Shown: positions 1-8,275, counted from the stretch's first letter. The stretch is DNA of 13,434 nt from an uncultured Flavobacteriales bacterium (GCA_913009535.1 CAJVXR010000036.1:1-13434), one strand, 5' to 3'. A program made the numbers and translations. Notes: a model not told the origin generated them from the letters alone.

Positions 1-962
1 TTGATAGCCCCTTAAAATCATATAATTTAGACACTAATCAATGGTCTAGTTATGATTTTACTCAAATCATTGCTGACGGTCAAAATGATGAACTAGGTTT
101 TAGTGATATTGTAATAGACGGAAATGGAACAAAATGGATTGGTGGTCTTAACTCCGGTCTAATAGGCTTTAATGAAAATGGTGGTAACCCACTTATAAAA
201 AAACTAAATGATAACGATACTGGGAATTTACCATCTTCATATGTAAAAAGTTTAGCAATCGATAACAATAATCATCTATGGATTGGAACAATTAAAGGTC
301 TAAGAGTTTTATATAATACCTCTAACTTTTTTAATACCAATGTAGCAACCCAACAAATTGTTATTGAAGAAGATGGTATTTATAAAGAGCTTTTAGAACA
401 GCAGTTTATTTCAGATATAAAAGTAGATGGATCCAATAATAAATGGGTAGGAACTATTGGTTCAGGAATATTTTATTTTTCTCAAAATGGGCAACAAACT
501 ATCTATCATTTTACCAAAAACAATTCCCCATTGCCCTCAAATAACATTAATGACATAGCACTAGATTTTGTTAATGGTCTAGTTTTTATTGCTACTGATA
601 AAGGGTTAGTTTCATTTGATTCTGGAGGTTCTTCTACAAGCTCAACTTTGGAAGATTCATATGTTTACCCAAACCCTGTTAGACCATCTTTTAATATGGA
701 TATTGAAAAGATAAAAATTGCAGGAATAACAGATGATATTAATATTAAAATTACAGATATTTCTGGAAATTTAGTTGCCGAAGCTAATTCGAATGTTAAT
801 AGCAGGTATAATGGATTTAATTTAGAGGTAGATGGTGGTATTGCTTACTGGAATGGAAAAAATTTAGCCAATCGTACAGTTTCTTCAGGAGTTTATATAG
901 TAATGCTTTCTAATCTTAATACTTACGAAACTAAAGTTTTAAAAATAATGATAATTAGATAA
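1..962 (+). CDS. porZ: Type IX secretion protein PorZ-like, C-terminal part (5' end outside window)
   Basis: The frame is open from the first base (first full codon at 3) to the TAA at 960-962, giving 319 visible residues. Seen: at least three Reg_prop-type propeller repeats of the form D-x-N/S-x-x-x-W-I/V-G (visible residues about 39, 87 and 142), then from about residue 220 a C-terminal beta-sandwich beginning YVYPNPVRP, with ITDISGNLV, a W-(D/N)-G-(K/R)-N-type motif and the ending SGVYIVML. This is the architecture of PorZ, which has two beta-propellers plus a T9SS C-terminal domain. In Porphyromonas PorZ is a cell-surface member of the PorU-PorV-PorQ-PorZ attachment complex and handles anionic LPS. 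The stop overlaps the recO start by one base (TAATG), so the two are probably co-transcribed. A different propeller protein secreted by T9SS is the main alternative, but the PNPVRP-type domain and the recO neighbour favour PorZ. Confidence 0.82.
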   Translation, partial: DSPLKSYNLDTNQWSSYDFTQIIADGQNDELGFSDIVIDGNGTKWIGGLNSGLIGFNENGGNPLIKKLNDNDTGNLPSSYVKSLAIDNNNHLWIGTIKGLRVLYNTSNFFNTNVATQQIVIEEDGIYKELLEQQFISDIKVDGSNNKWVGTIGSGIFYFSQNGQQTIYHFTKNNSPLPSNNINDIALDFVNGLVFIATDKGLVSFDSGGSSTSSTLEDSYVYPNPVRPSFNMDIEKIKIAGITDDINIKITDISGNLVAEANSNVNSRYNGFNLEVDGGIAYWNGKNLANRTVSSGVYIVMLSNLNTYETKVLKIMIIR

Positions 963-1684
963 TGTTAATATCAAGCCCTGCGATTATTTTATCCAAAGTT
1001 CGTTATCAAGACAACGACCTTATAGTTAAGTGCCTTACTAGAGACCTAGGAGTAGTTTCATACATGATTAAAAACATATCAATGTCGAAAAAAAGTAAAA
1101 ATAAATTTGCTTTTTTTCAATTATTAAATATTCTTGATTTAGAAACTAATTATAACTCAAATAGGTCAATACAATATATAAAAGATTTAAAAGTTAAGTA
1201 TAATTTCACTTCCTTACACACTAATATTTATAAGAGCTCAGTTGTTATGTTTTTATCTGAAATCTTATCTAATATTATACATGTAGAAACTAAAGATATG
1301 GAACTGTTCGATTTTATTGAAAAATCTCTTATTTGGTATGATAAATCAGAAGATAGTTCAACTTTTTATTTGATTTTTTTAATGAAAATAACACATTATT
1401 TAGGCTTCTATCCAGATTGTACAAACATGAATTATAATTATTTTAATTTAGAGGAAGGCTTGTTTGAATCATCAAAAAATAGTCAGTATGTGATAGAGGG
1501 GAGTAGCCTAGTTTTATTTAAAACGATTTTAGGCATAAAATTTGATAGTAACAAGTTGCCATTTATAGATAAAACAAATAAAAAAGATATACTAAAAAAT
1601 ATTTTAACTTACTTTAAATTGCACGTTGATGGATTTAAAGATCTAAAATCTTTAAAAGTGTTAAACCAAATTTTTGCTGATTAA
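962..1684 (+). CDS. recO: DNA repair protein RecO
   Basis: A 240-residue protein of normal RecO length. RecO anneals single strands and, with RecR (and RecF), loads RecA onto SSB-coated DNA in the RecF recombination pathway; it acts in the cytoplasm. Seen: an N-terminal OB-fold-like segment (residues 1 to about 80) with the typical opening SSPAIILSKVRYQDNDLIVKC followed by a G-V-V-S-Y-strand, then a mostly helical C-terminal part with the Bacteroidota-style HYLGFYPD segment near residue 145. The C-terminal half is very Lys/Asn/Ile-rich, as expected at this GC content. The ATG at 962 overlaps the porZ stop and fits the family start. The stop at 1682-1684 overlaps the next ATG in the same TAATG arrangement, pointing to translational coupling along the operon. 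Confidence 0.94.
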   Translation: MLISSPAIILSKVRYQDNDLIVKCLTRDLGVVSYMIKNISMSKKSKNKFAFFQLLNILDLETNYNSNRSIQYIKDLKVKYNFTSLHTNIYKSSVVMFLSEILSNIIHVETKDMELFDFIEKSLIWYDKSEDSSTFYLIFLMKITHYLGFYPDCTNMNYNYFNLEEGLFESSKNSQYVIEGSSLVLFKTILGIKFDSNKLPFIDKTNKKDILKNILTYFKLHVDGFKDLKSLKVLNQIFAD

Positions 1685-4143
1685 TGAAACTCATTTTAAA
1701 CTTCATAATTTCTCTTTTTTTTATAAATGTATTTTCGCAAGAGATGTTTTTTATTGACTCTTTTACAAAGGATTCAATCCCTGGTGTTGTAGTTTATCAA
1801 AAAGATATATCAAAGAATATTATAAATCAAAGATATTCTAATATTGATGGGAAGCTATCATTAAATGGACTTAACAAGAATGAATTAATTTTTATTACAC
1901 ATGTTTCATATATTGATTTTTCAGTTTTATATGATAGTAATCTTAAAAAGAATATTCTTCTTAGTTCTGATCTAAAATCATTAGACGAAATTGTTATTTC
2001 TGCATCTAAATTTTCACAAAATCTCAAAGAAATTTCTCAAAGAGTAATATTCATATCATCTGAAGATATAGTATTAAGTAATCCACAAACTAGCGCTGAT
2101 TTACTTAGCACAAGTGGTAATGTATATATTCAAAAAAGTCAATTAGGTGGTGGGAGCCCTATGATTAGAGGTTTTTCCACTAATAGGCTTACTCTTTCAG
2201 TTGATGGTGTAAGATTAAATAATGCGATCTTTAGAGGAGGAAATATTCAAAATGTAATTTCAATAGACCCATTTAATATACAAAATACTGAAATTGTATT
2301 AGGCTCTAGTTCTGTTATTTATGGTAGTGATGCAATTGGGGGGGCAATGAATTTTCAAACTAAATCTCCAATACTTTCAGATTCAGACTCAATGTATTTT
2401 AAATCAAACTTAATTTCTAGAAGCTCAACTGCAAATAAGGAGAAAACCGGTCATTTAGATTTTAATATTGGCATGAAAAACTTTGCTAGTCTTACTAGTT
2501 TTAGTATTTCAGATTTTGATGATCTCAAAATGGGAAGTAACGGTCCATCGGATTACCTCAGACCTGAATATGTTGATCAAGTGAATGGTGAAGATGTAAT
2601 AATTAGTAATTCAGACCCAAGAATGCAAAAACAAACGGGATACTCTCAATTTAATTTTATGCAAAAATTTCTGTTAAAAACAGAAAATATAGATTATGAC
2701 TTAGGAGTTCATTATTCCTCAACTTCTAACATCCCAAGGTATGATAGGTTAATCAGATATAACAATGATACTAATGAGCTTCATTATGGGGAATGGTATT
2801 ATGGGCCACAAAAATGGTTGATGATTAATTCTAGAATTAAAAAAGAGAGCTTTAATTCTCCTCTTTATGATAAATTAATTTTAACAACTGCTTATCAAAA
2901 GTTTAACGAAAGTCGATTCAGTAGAAAAATTAATTCAGATCAGCAAAAACAATTTAAAGAACAAGTAAATATATTCTCTTTGAATTTAGATTTTGAAAAA
3001 TCTTATGATGAAAAATCCTATTTTTCGTATGGACTAGAGTATTTAAATAATAAAGTTAACTCCAATGCATTTTCTAAAAACTTGATAAATAATAATTCTT
3101 CACTAATAGCTACGAGATATCCAGACGGTTCAACATGGCAATCAATCGCGAGTTATTTAAGCTATAAGTATAGACCTAGTAAAGACTTAACTTTTCAGTA
3201 TGGTTTAAGGTATAGTCATATAATAATTAATGCTGATTTAACAGAGAATAATTCATTTCATAATTTCCCGTTTTCAGATGCTAACCTTAACACAGGGGCT
3301 CTAACAGGGGCTCTTGGCATAAGCTGGATTCAAAACAATACTTTTCAATGGAAATTTAATATCACTACAGCATTCAGAGCTCCAAATATTGATGATATAG
3401 GCAAAATATTTGATTCTGCTCCTGGGATGGTTGTTGTTCCTAATCCAGATTTAAAACCAGAAAAATCTTTTGGATTAGAACTTGGAAGTTTAATAAAACT
3501 TAACTCAAGAATTAATTTTGATTTTGCAGCCTATTATACTCATTTGTACAACAGCATGATTAGAAGTCCATATAGTTTATATATGGAAGGAGATGAGCCT
3601 AACAGTTCTGTAATTATTAATGAAATTATTTATAATGATGAATTAAGTGATATTTACGCCATTCAAAACGGATCAAAATCTTGGATTTATGGATTTGAAA
3701 CAGGGCTAAAAATAAACATCTCAGAAAACTTTAATTTTAAAACTCAATATAATTATATAAATGGAGAGCAGAGAGGAGATCTTGACGGAGATTCAAGCAT
3801 GTCAGTAAGGCATGTATCTCCGCACTTTGGAAATGCTCATTTTATGTATTCAAAATTGAAAACTAAAATTGATTTATTTCTTAATTATAATTCAGAATTA
3901 CCATTTTCTAAGTTGTCTAGTTCTGAAAGAGATAAACCATACTTATATGCCTTAGATAAATATGGAAATCCATATTCACCCGCCTGGTATACTTTAAACT
4001 TAAGAGCATTATATGAGCTTGATGAGAACTTCCTTTTCACAGCATCTTTAGAGAATATATCTAACAAGTTGTACCGACCATACTCTTCAGGAATTTCTGC
4101 TCCTGGGACAAATTTCATTTTTTCTATAAATTATCGCTTATAG
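1684..4143 (+). CDS. TonB-dependent outer-membrane receptor with N-terminal carboxypeptidase-regulatory-like domain
   Basis: An 819-residue outer-membrane active transporter energised by TonB-ExbBD. Seen in order: a signal peptide (residues 1-19, ending NVFSQ), a CarboxypepD_reg-like beta-sandwich (about 20-95), a TonB-box-like LDEIVISAS, a plug domain (about 115-235) with PMIRGFSTNRLTLSVDGVR and VIYGSDAIGGAMN, then a 22-strand-type barrel ending FIFSINYRL. FRAP (564-567) and NPDL (587-590) resemble the FRAP/NPNL boxes of haem receptors, but there is no histidine between them, so haem specificity is not supported. The substrate is unknown. The start overlaps the recO stop by one base and recX begins 9 nt after its stop, so a transporter gene sits inside a recombination operon. 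Length and termini look intact. Confidence 0.93.
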   Translation: MKLILNFIISLFFINVFSQEMFFIDSFTKDSIPGVVVYQKDISKNIINQRYSNIDGKLSLNGLNKNELIFITHVSYIDFSVLYDSNLKKNILLSSDLKSLDEIVISASKFSQNLKEISQRVIFISSEDIVLSNPQTSADLLSTSGNVYIQKSQLGGGSPMIRGFSTNRLTLSVDGVRLNNAIFRGGNIQNVISIDPFNIQNTEIVLGSSSVIYGSDAIGGAMNFQTKSPILSDSDSMYFKSNLISRSSTANKEKTGHLDFNIGMKNFASLTSFSISDFDDLKMGSNGPSDYLRPEYVDQVNGEDVIISNSDPRMQKQTGYSQFNFMQKFLLKTENIDYDLGVHYSSTSNIPRYDRLIRYNNDTNELHYGEWYYGPQKWLMINSRIKKESFNSPLYDKLILTTAYQKFNESRFSRKINSDQQKQFKEQVNIFSLNLDFEKSYDEKSYFSYGLEYLNNKVNSNAFSKNLINNNSSLIATRYPDGSTWQSIASYLSYKYRPSKDLTFQYGLRYSHIIINADLTENNSFHNFPFSDANLNTGALTGALGISWIQNNTFQWKFNITTAFRAPNIDDIGKIFDSAPGMVVVPNPDLKPEKSFGLELGSLIKLNSRINFDFAAYYTHLYNSMIRSPYSLYMEGDEPNSSVIINEIIYNDELSDIYAIQNGSKSWIYGFETGLKINISENFNFKTQYNYINGEQRGDLDGDSSMSVRHVSPHFGNAHFMYSKLKTKIDLFLNYNSELPFSKLSSSERDKPYLYALDKYGNPYSPAWYTLNLRALYELDENFLFTASLENISNKLYRPYSSGISAPGTNFIFSINYRL

Positions 4144-4152
4144 CTAGAGCTA

Positions 4153-4623
4153 ATGAGCAACTTATTTAATCAATCGGATATTGTAAAAAAACTACAGAGG
4201 TACTGTGTTTATCAAGATAGGTGCCATAAAGATGTTGTTGATAAAATGAAGTTAATGAAAATTCCATATAGCCTTCACGATAATGTTATAGTAGAGTTAA
4301 TTAAAGATGATTTTTTAAATGAAGAGCGGTTTGTATTTAGTTTTGTTCGAGGAAAGTTTCGAATAAAAAGATGGGGAAAGATAAAGCTTAGAAATGAATT
4401 GTTTCAAAGAAACATAACTTCTGTTCTTATCAATAATGCAATTAGTCAAATTAATGATAATGACTATATGGATACTTTGGATGAAATTGCATTAAAAAAA
4501 TTCGATAACCTAAACAATGATACCAGTTTAAATAGTAAAAAAAAGTTTGTTACTTATTTACAATATAGGGGATGGGAGACAGATTTAATTTTCAAAAAGG
4601 TTAATGAGCTTTTTAAAACTTAA
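4153..4623 (+). CDS. recX: Regulatory protein RecX
   Basis: A 156-residue protein of usual RecX length. RecX binds RecA filaments and limits recombinase and coprotease activity. Seen: helical repeats typical of the family, notably an N-terminal helix with RYCVYQDRCHKDVVDKM, the diagnostic DDFLNEERFVFSFVRGKF (about residues 52-69) followed by RIKRWGKIKLRNEL, and the C-terminal repeat with KKKFVTYLQYRGW. It begins 9 nt after the receptor stop and closes the operon porZ-recO-receptor-recX. The 3' end overlaps by 11 bp with the end of the convergent receptor gene on the other strand, and there is no terminator hairpin at this junction. RecX is more often found beside recA, which is not in the window. 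Confident from the motif set. Confidence 0.92.
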   Translation: MSNLFNQSDIVKKLQRYCVYQDRCHKDVVDKMKLMKIPYSLHDNVIVELIKDDFLNEERFVFSFVRGKFRIKRWGKIKLRNELFQRNITSVLINNAISQINDNDYMDTLDEIALKKFDNLNNDTSLNSKKKFVTYLQYRGWETDLIFKKVNELFKT

Positions 4624-6463
4624 CATTAATCCCTACAAGAACATTTCTACCCGGCATCTCAACTAGGTTTGTTTCACTGTAAACTGTGTCAAATAAATTG
4701 TTACCTGTAACATATAGTTTATAATTCTTCAAAGTATAACTTACCTTAAAGTCCATTATAGAGTAGTCCTCTCCAGAATTTCTTTCTGCATATTTATATA
4801 CAATTGAACTTTTTAAATTCTTTTTTATTTCAAATGAATAGGATGTTGTTAAGTGATTCTTTAAAGAATTAAGAGCGTATCTAGAGAAATTAAAATCAGT
4901 CTGTTTTAATTCATCTTTAATATTACTATAGCCTATTTTTATGCTATGGTTTAAAAAAGCAGCAACATAGAAATTATAGGTTAACCCTAACTCATACCCT
5001 TCTGTATTTATTTCTCTTATATTAAATGCTTCCCATGGGGCAGATTCCACATTTTTCACATAGTCTATTACATCGGATGCATCTCTGTTGTAAAGTGTAA
5101 ATGTGAAATCAAAATTATCTTTAGTATAATTAATTCCTATTTCTTTAGTAAAAGCCTTTTCTGGTTTTAAATTTTCATTACCAATTGTTGTCGGGCTAGT
5201 ATAAAATAAATCAGTGTATGTTGGAACTCTATAGGTGTAACCAACATTGCTATATAATTTAACATCATCGTTTAGTTCATAGCCTATGTCAATTCCAGGA
5301 TACATAAAAAAGTTTCGAAAAAAGTTATTTTGATAATTTTGATTTGTCGATACGTCAGAAAAATAACTAAAAGCAACTCCAGGAGTTACATCAATTTTAT
5401 TTTCCGCAAATTTCATTTGATGTTCTAAAAACAAATTAACCATTGTTCTTTTTCTCTCCCCTAGATTATTACTTGATAATTTAATAGATGATATATCAAC
5501 TCCAAATCCCGTTATCCCGTTATTTGATTCATACGATCCGTTTAATTCTGCCCCTATTTTATTTGTAATATGTAAGTTTCTATACACCGAAGGGTTATCC
5601 CTTAAATACACATACATATCTTGATTTCTTTTCCAATATAATTTAGGCTTAATAATAAAATTGTTGCTAATTATTTTCGTAGAAAAACCCAACAAGCTTG
5701 CTTGTGTTTCCTCATATTGATCAATAGCTTCAGGGCTTGCATAAAATCCATTTGCACCAAATTTTCTTTCATTAAAAGAAGATACCATATCAATTGGCAG
5801 TCCTTTTATTTCAAATCCGTTTTTCAGGAAATAGTTTTCATTTTTATAATCGGTATTGTATTTATGTCCATCCGAACTATTATTAGAATAATGAAAAAGT
5901 ACGGATTGATCTTCATTTTTTCTACTAATTGTAACTGAAGCATTTTGTTGTTTGTAAGAACCAGACTCTAAACTTACAGACGTCATGTTTTCTGCTACTT
6001 TAGAAGTTATAATGTTTATAGCTCCACTAAAAGCATTTTGCCCGTATACTCTAGATGCTGATCCTTTTATGATCTCTATTCTTTCTATTACCTCAATCGG
6101 CAATGCCATGTTCATTGTATGGTGTCCCGTTTGAGCATCTTCTACTTTAATTCCATCTATTAAAAGTAGCGTTTGATCAAACCCACCACCTCTAATATAT
6201 AAATCTGCTTGCATTCCAGAAACACCTCTTCTTCTTATATCTATTCCTGCTACCTGCTGTAATAATTCAGCAACATTATTTGCCGGACTTTCAATAATTT
6301 CTTCTTTTGAAATAACTTGTATCGTTTTCGAATTTTCAGAAAATGGCAACTCAATTCTAGGAGAAGAAACAACAGTTATTTCTTTAAGATCTATTTGTGT
6401 TTCTTGTGAATGAGCTATAACGTTTACGGCAATTAGGAATACTAATGAGACTATATTTTTCAT
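4613..6463 (-). CDS. TonB-dependent receptor, BtuB-like (possible cobalamin receptor)
   Basis: A 616-residue outer-membrane receptor, close to the length of E. coli BtuB (614). Seen: a signal peptide (1-20, ending AHSQ), a TonB-box-like DLKEITVVSS (25-34) directly after it with no carboxypeptidase-like domain, a plug (about 40-155) with DLYIRGGGFDQTLLLIDGIK, VIERIEIIKG and SRVYGQNAFSGAINIIT, then a barrel with VPTYTDLFY and NENLKPEK and the terminal strand VLVGINVKF ending in Phe, as outer-membrane proteins usually do. The family is certain. Cobalamin as substrate is an inference from size and plug sequence, and no cobalamin riboswitch lies upstream, where there are only 113 bp before divergent umuC. 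It is monocistronic as far as visible, with a candidate -7 element at 6483-6490. Confidence 0.9.
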   Translation of the reverse strand: MKNIVSLVFLIAVNVIAHSQETQIDLKEITVVSSPRIELPFSENSKTIQVISKEEIIESPANNVAELLQQVAGIDIRRRGVSGMQADLYIRGGGFDQTLLLIDGIKVEDAQTGHHTMNMALPIEVIERIEIIKGSASRVYGQNAFSGAINIITSKVAENMTSVSLESGSYKQQNASVTISRKNEDQSVLFHYSNNSSDGHKYNTDYKNENYFLKNGFEIKGLPIDMVSSFNERKFGANGFYASPEAIDQYEETQASLLGFSTKIISNNFIIKPKLYWKRNQDMYVYLRDNPSVYRNLHITNKIGAELNGSYESNNGITGFGVDISSIKLSSNNLGERKRTMVNLFLEHQMKFAENKIDVTPGVAFSYFSDVSTNQNYQNNFFRNFFMYPGIDIGYELNDDVKLYSNVGYTYRVPTYTDLFYTSPTTIGNENLKPEKAFTKEIGINYTKDNFDFTFTLYNRDASDVIDYVKNVESAPWEAFNIREINTEGYELGLTYNFYVAAFLNHSIKIGYSNIKDELKQTDFNFSRYALNSLKNHLTTSYSFEIKKNLKSSIVYKYAERNSGEDYSIMDFKVSYTLKNYKLYVTGNNLFDTVYSETNLVEMPGRNVLVGINVKF

Positions 6464-6464
6464 C

Positions 6465-6495
6465 TTGATTTTTTAATTTGTTCAAAATTAATCAA
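6465..6495. repeat. Imperfect inverted repeat overlapping the receptor promoter and leader
   Basis: Outer arms TTGATT (6465-6470) and AATCAA (6490-6495) are exact reverse complements. Inside them AATTTG (6475-6480) pairs with CAAAATT (6483-6489) with one bulged base. It covers the candidate -7 element of the receptor gene, so it could be an operator or a leader hairpin. The AT-rich content makes chance quite possible. Confidence 0.3.
6483..6490 (-). promoter_or_regulatory. Candidate -7 promoter element for the BtuB-like receptor gene
   Basis: The minus strand reads TAATTTTG, an exact match to the Bacteroidota -7 consensus TAnnTTTG. It lies 19 nt before the receptor ATG, which would give a leader of only about 10-15 nt. 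No convincing -33 TTG is seen at the expected distance. It lies inside an imperfect palindrome (6465-6495). In AT-rich DNA such an 8-mer can arise by chance. Confidence 0.4.
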
Positions 6496-6546
6496 TTACT
6501 TTTTAAAGCCTATATTTTGTTAATAATAAATGCCGAAACTATGCAT

Positions 6547-6564
6547 ATGTTTTGTTTCAAACAT
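6547..6564. promoter_or_regulatory. Candidate operator: inverted repeat upstream of umuC
   Basis: ATGTTT (6547-6552) and AAACAT (6559-6564) are perfect reverse complements separated by 6 nt, centred 21 nt before the umuC ATG at 6577. A loose promoter-like TATGTTTTG (6546-6554, one base longer than the TAnnTTTG consensus) overlaps the left arm, so a bound dimeric repressor would block it. umuDC genes are normally damage-inducible, so an SOS-type operator is plausible, but I cannot match this repeat to an established Bacteroidota LexA box. Confidence 0.35.
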
Positions 6565-6576
6565 TATATTTATTTC

Positions 6577-7830
6577 ATGTTTGCACTTGTCGATTGTAAT
6601 AACTTTTATGCTTCCTGTGAGCGTGTTTTTAATCCAAGCCTTCAACAAAAACCGATAGTGATTTTATCCAATAATGATGGATGTATCATCTCTAGGAGTG
6701 ATGAAGCTAAAGAATTAGGAATACCAATGGGAGCTCCTATTTTTAAGTATAGAAAACTTTTGAAGAAACATAACGTTCAAATTCTCTCTTCAAATTATTC
6801 TTTATATGGAGACATGAGTAGTAGGGTTATGTCAATATTAAAACAATTTACTCCGGATATTCAGGTTTATAGTATTGATGAATCTTTTCTAAAGTTAGAC
6901 GGCTTTGAGAATTATGATCTAACTAATTATGGTGTTATAATTAAGGATAGAATTTTAAAATGGACAGGTATTCCTACATGTGTAGGTGTTGCTCCTACAA
7001 AGGCATTATCTAAAGTCGCTAATAAAATTGCCAGAAAATACCCTTCTCAAACTAGTGGGGTTTACGTTATTGACTCCGAAATTAAAAGAGTAAACGCTTT
7101 AAAGTGGACAAAAATAAAAGATATTTGGGGTATAGGAAGTAAGCTAAGTAGTAGACTAGCTATAAAAGGGTGTAAAAATGCATATGACTTCACTCAACTT
7201 CCAGAAAACTGGGTTAAGTCTAATATGTCAGTCGTAGAATCTAGACTACAAAGAGATTTATTAGGTATTCCAACACTTAACTTAGAGAGTCAAAAATCTA
7301 AAAAATCAATAGCTACAACAAGAACTTTTGAAAAACCATTATCTGATTTAGATAGTATCAAGGAACGTATTTCTACTTTTTCTTTTGTTTCAGGCGAAAA
7401 ATTAAGACGACAAAAGTCTCATTGTCATATGATTATAGTTATACTTAGGAGTAATTATTTTAGAGAAGATTTAAAACAACATTATGCAACTAAAGTAATT
7501 AGCTTGCCCTATCCAACAAACTCCTCTCTAGTGCTAAGCAATCACGCTATAAAAGCTATTGAAGATATTTACAAGAAGGGAATTGCGTATAAGAAAGCGG
7601 GAATAATACTTACCGGTTTGGTGCCCTCTAACAATTATCAATTAAATATATTTGACTTGGAGAAATCCAGTCATCAACCACTTATGAATGCTATTGATAA
7701 AATTAATTATAAATTTAGCAACAAAATAAAACTAGCTAACCAAGATTTGAAAAAAACTTGGAAAATGAAACAAGATTACTTGTCACCACACTACACTACT
7801 AATTTAAATGATATAATTACTGTAAAATAA
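6577..7830 (+). CDS. umuC: DNA polymerase V catalytic subunit UmuC (Y-family)
   Basis: A 417-residue error-prone translesion polymerase acting in SOS mutagenesis together with processed UmuD. Seen: the first catalytic Asp in MFALVDCNNFYASCE (D6), the palm motif VYSIDES with D101-E102, the steric-gate region NNFYASCE, a helix-hairpin-helix region with WTKIKDIWGIGSKLSSRL (about 180-200), a little-finger domain with TTRTFEKPLSD, and the beta-clamp binding motif QLNIF (355-359). These positions nearly coincide with those of E. coli UmuC (422 residues). I chose ATG 6577 because the family begins exactly MFAL-D; the frame stays open upstream to 6478, but those 33 residues are not family-like. umuD follows after 5 nt, so the two are one operon. 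No Shine-Dalgarno sequence is seen; the upstream region is AT-rich. Confidence 0.96.
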   Translation: MFALVDCNNFYASCERVFNPSLQQKPIVILSNNDGCIISRSDEAKELGIPMGAPIFKYRKLLKKHNVQILSSNYSLYGDMSSRVMSILKQFTPDIQVYSIDESFLKLDGFENYDLTNYGVIIKDRILKWTGIPTCVGVAPTKALSKVANKIARKYPSQTSGVYVIDSEIKRVNALKWTKIKDIWGIGSKLSSRLAIKGCKNAYDFTQLPENWVKSNMSVVESRLQRDLLGIPTLNLESQKSKKSIATTRTFEKPLSDLDSIKERISTFSFVSGEKLRRQKSHCHMIIVILRSNYFREDLKQHYATKVISLPYPTNSSLVLSNHAIKAIEDIYKKGIAYKKAGIILTGLVPSNNYQLNIFDLEKSSHQPLMNAIDKINYKFSNKIKLANQDLKKTWKMKQDYLSPHYTTNLNDIITVK

Positions 7831-7835
7831 TTACA

Positions 7836-8267
7836 ATGAATTCTAAGCCACTACAATTTTTTATTCCAAAACCAGCTTCAGGTGAGGGTACAATAATTAT
7901 AAATTCAGGAATCGCTGCTGGCTTTCCATCTCCAGCGGATGATTTTAAACAAAATAGAATTAGTCTAGATGCAGAGCTAGTAAAAAATAAAGAAGCTACT
8001 TTTTTTGCAAGGGTTAGCGGTCAGTCTATGATTGGGGCAGGATTAGATGATAATGACCTACTAGTAATAGACAGAAGTATAGAGCCACAGAATAATAAAA
8101 TTGCTGTTTGTTTTATAGATGGAGAATTTACCGTGAAAAGGCTTTTAATTAAAAAAGGCAAGTTATGGCTTCAGCCAGAAAACGCTGATTTTAAAGCAAT
8201 AGAGATAACAGATGATAACGAATTTGTTATATGGGGTATAGTAACTAATGTGATAAAAAAGGTGTAG
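7836..8267 (+). CDS. umuD: UmuD, self-cleaving subunit of DNA polymerase V (S24 peptidase)
   Basis: A 143-residue protein of UmuD size without a DNA-binding domain, so it is not a LexA-type repressor. RecA filaments trigger self-cleavage to UmuD', which joins UmuC to form active polymerase V. Seen: the cleavage site A28-G29 within AAGFPSPADDF, aligned to the E. coli CGFPSPAADY segment; the catalytic Ser64 in SGQSM; and the general-base Lys101 in DGEFTVKRL. Both catalytic residues fall four positions later than in E. coli (S60, K97), consistent with a slightly longer N-terminal arm. It begins 5 nt after the umuC stop, so the order is umuC-umuD, the reverse of E. coli. The end converges on atpC with only 8 nt between stops and no hairpin. 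Confidence 0.96.
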   Translation: MNSKPLQFFIPKPASGEGTIIINSGIAAGFPSPADDFKQNRISLDAELVKNKEATFFARVSGQSMIGAGLDDNDLLVIDRSIEPQNNKIAVCFIDGEFTVKRLLIKKGKLWLQPENADFKAIEITDDNEFVIWGIVTNVIKKV

Positions 8268-8275
8268 CTGTAAAA

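Noticed and set aside
80..268. Minus-strand open frame opposite porZ
   Set aside because: Proline/serine-rich shadow of the propeller coding sequence, with no independent support.
3885..4118. Minus-strand open frame within the recO-linked receptor
   Set aside because: Shadow of the barrel-coding region; no promoter or recognisable protein.
6478..6576. Possible longer N-terminus of UmuC (frame open from a TTG at 6478, also ATGs at 6541 and 6547)
   Set aside because: UmuC proteins begin with MFAL-D, exactly as at 6577. The upstream residues are not family-like and the region also holds the divergent receptor promoter.
6464..6576. Cobalamin riboswitch upstream of the BtuB-like receptor
   Set aside because: The divergent gap is only 113 bp and AT-rich, with none of the conserved B12-box-like sequence, so it is too short for this riboswitch.
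7836..8267. LexA-like repressor instead of UmuD
   Set aside because: No helix-turn-helix N-terminal domain; only a 28-residue arm precedes the cleavage site, and it sits directly behind umuC.
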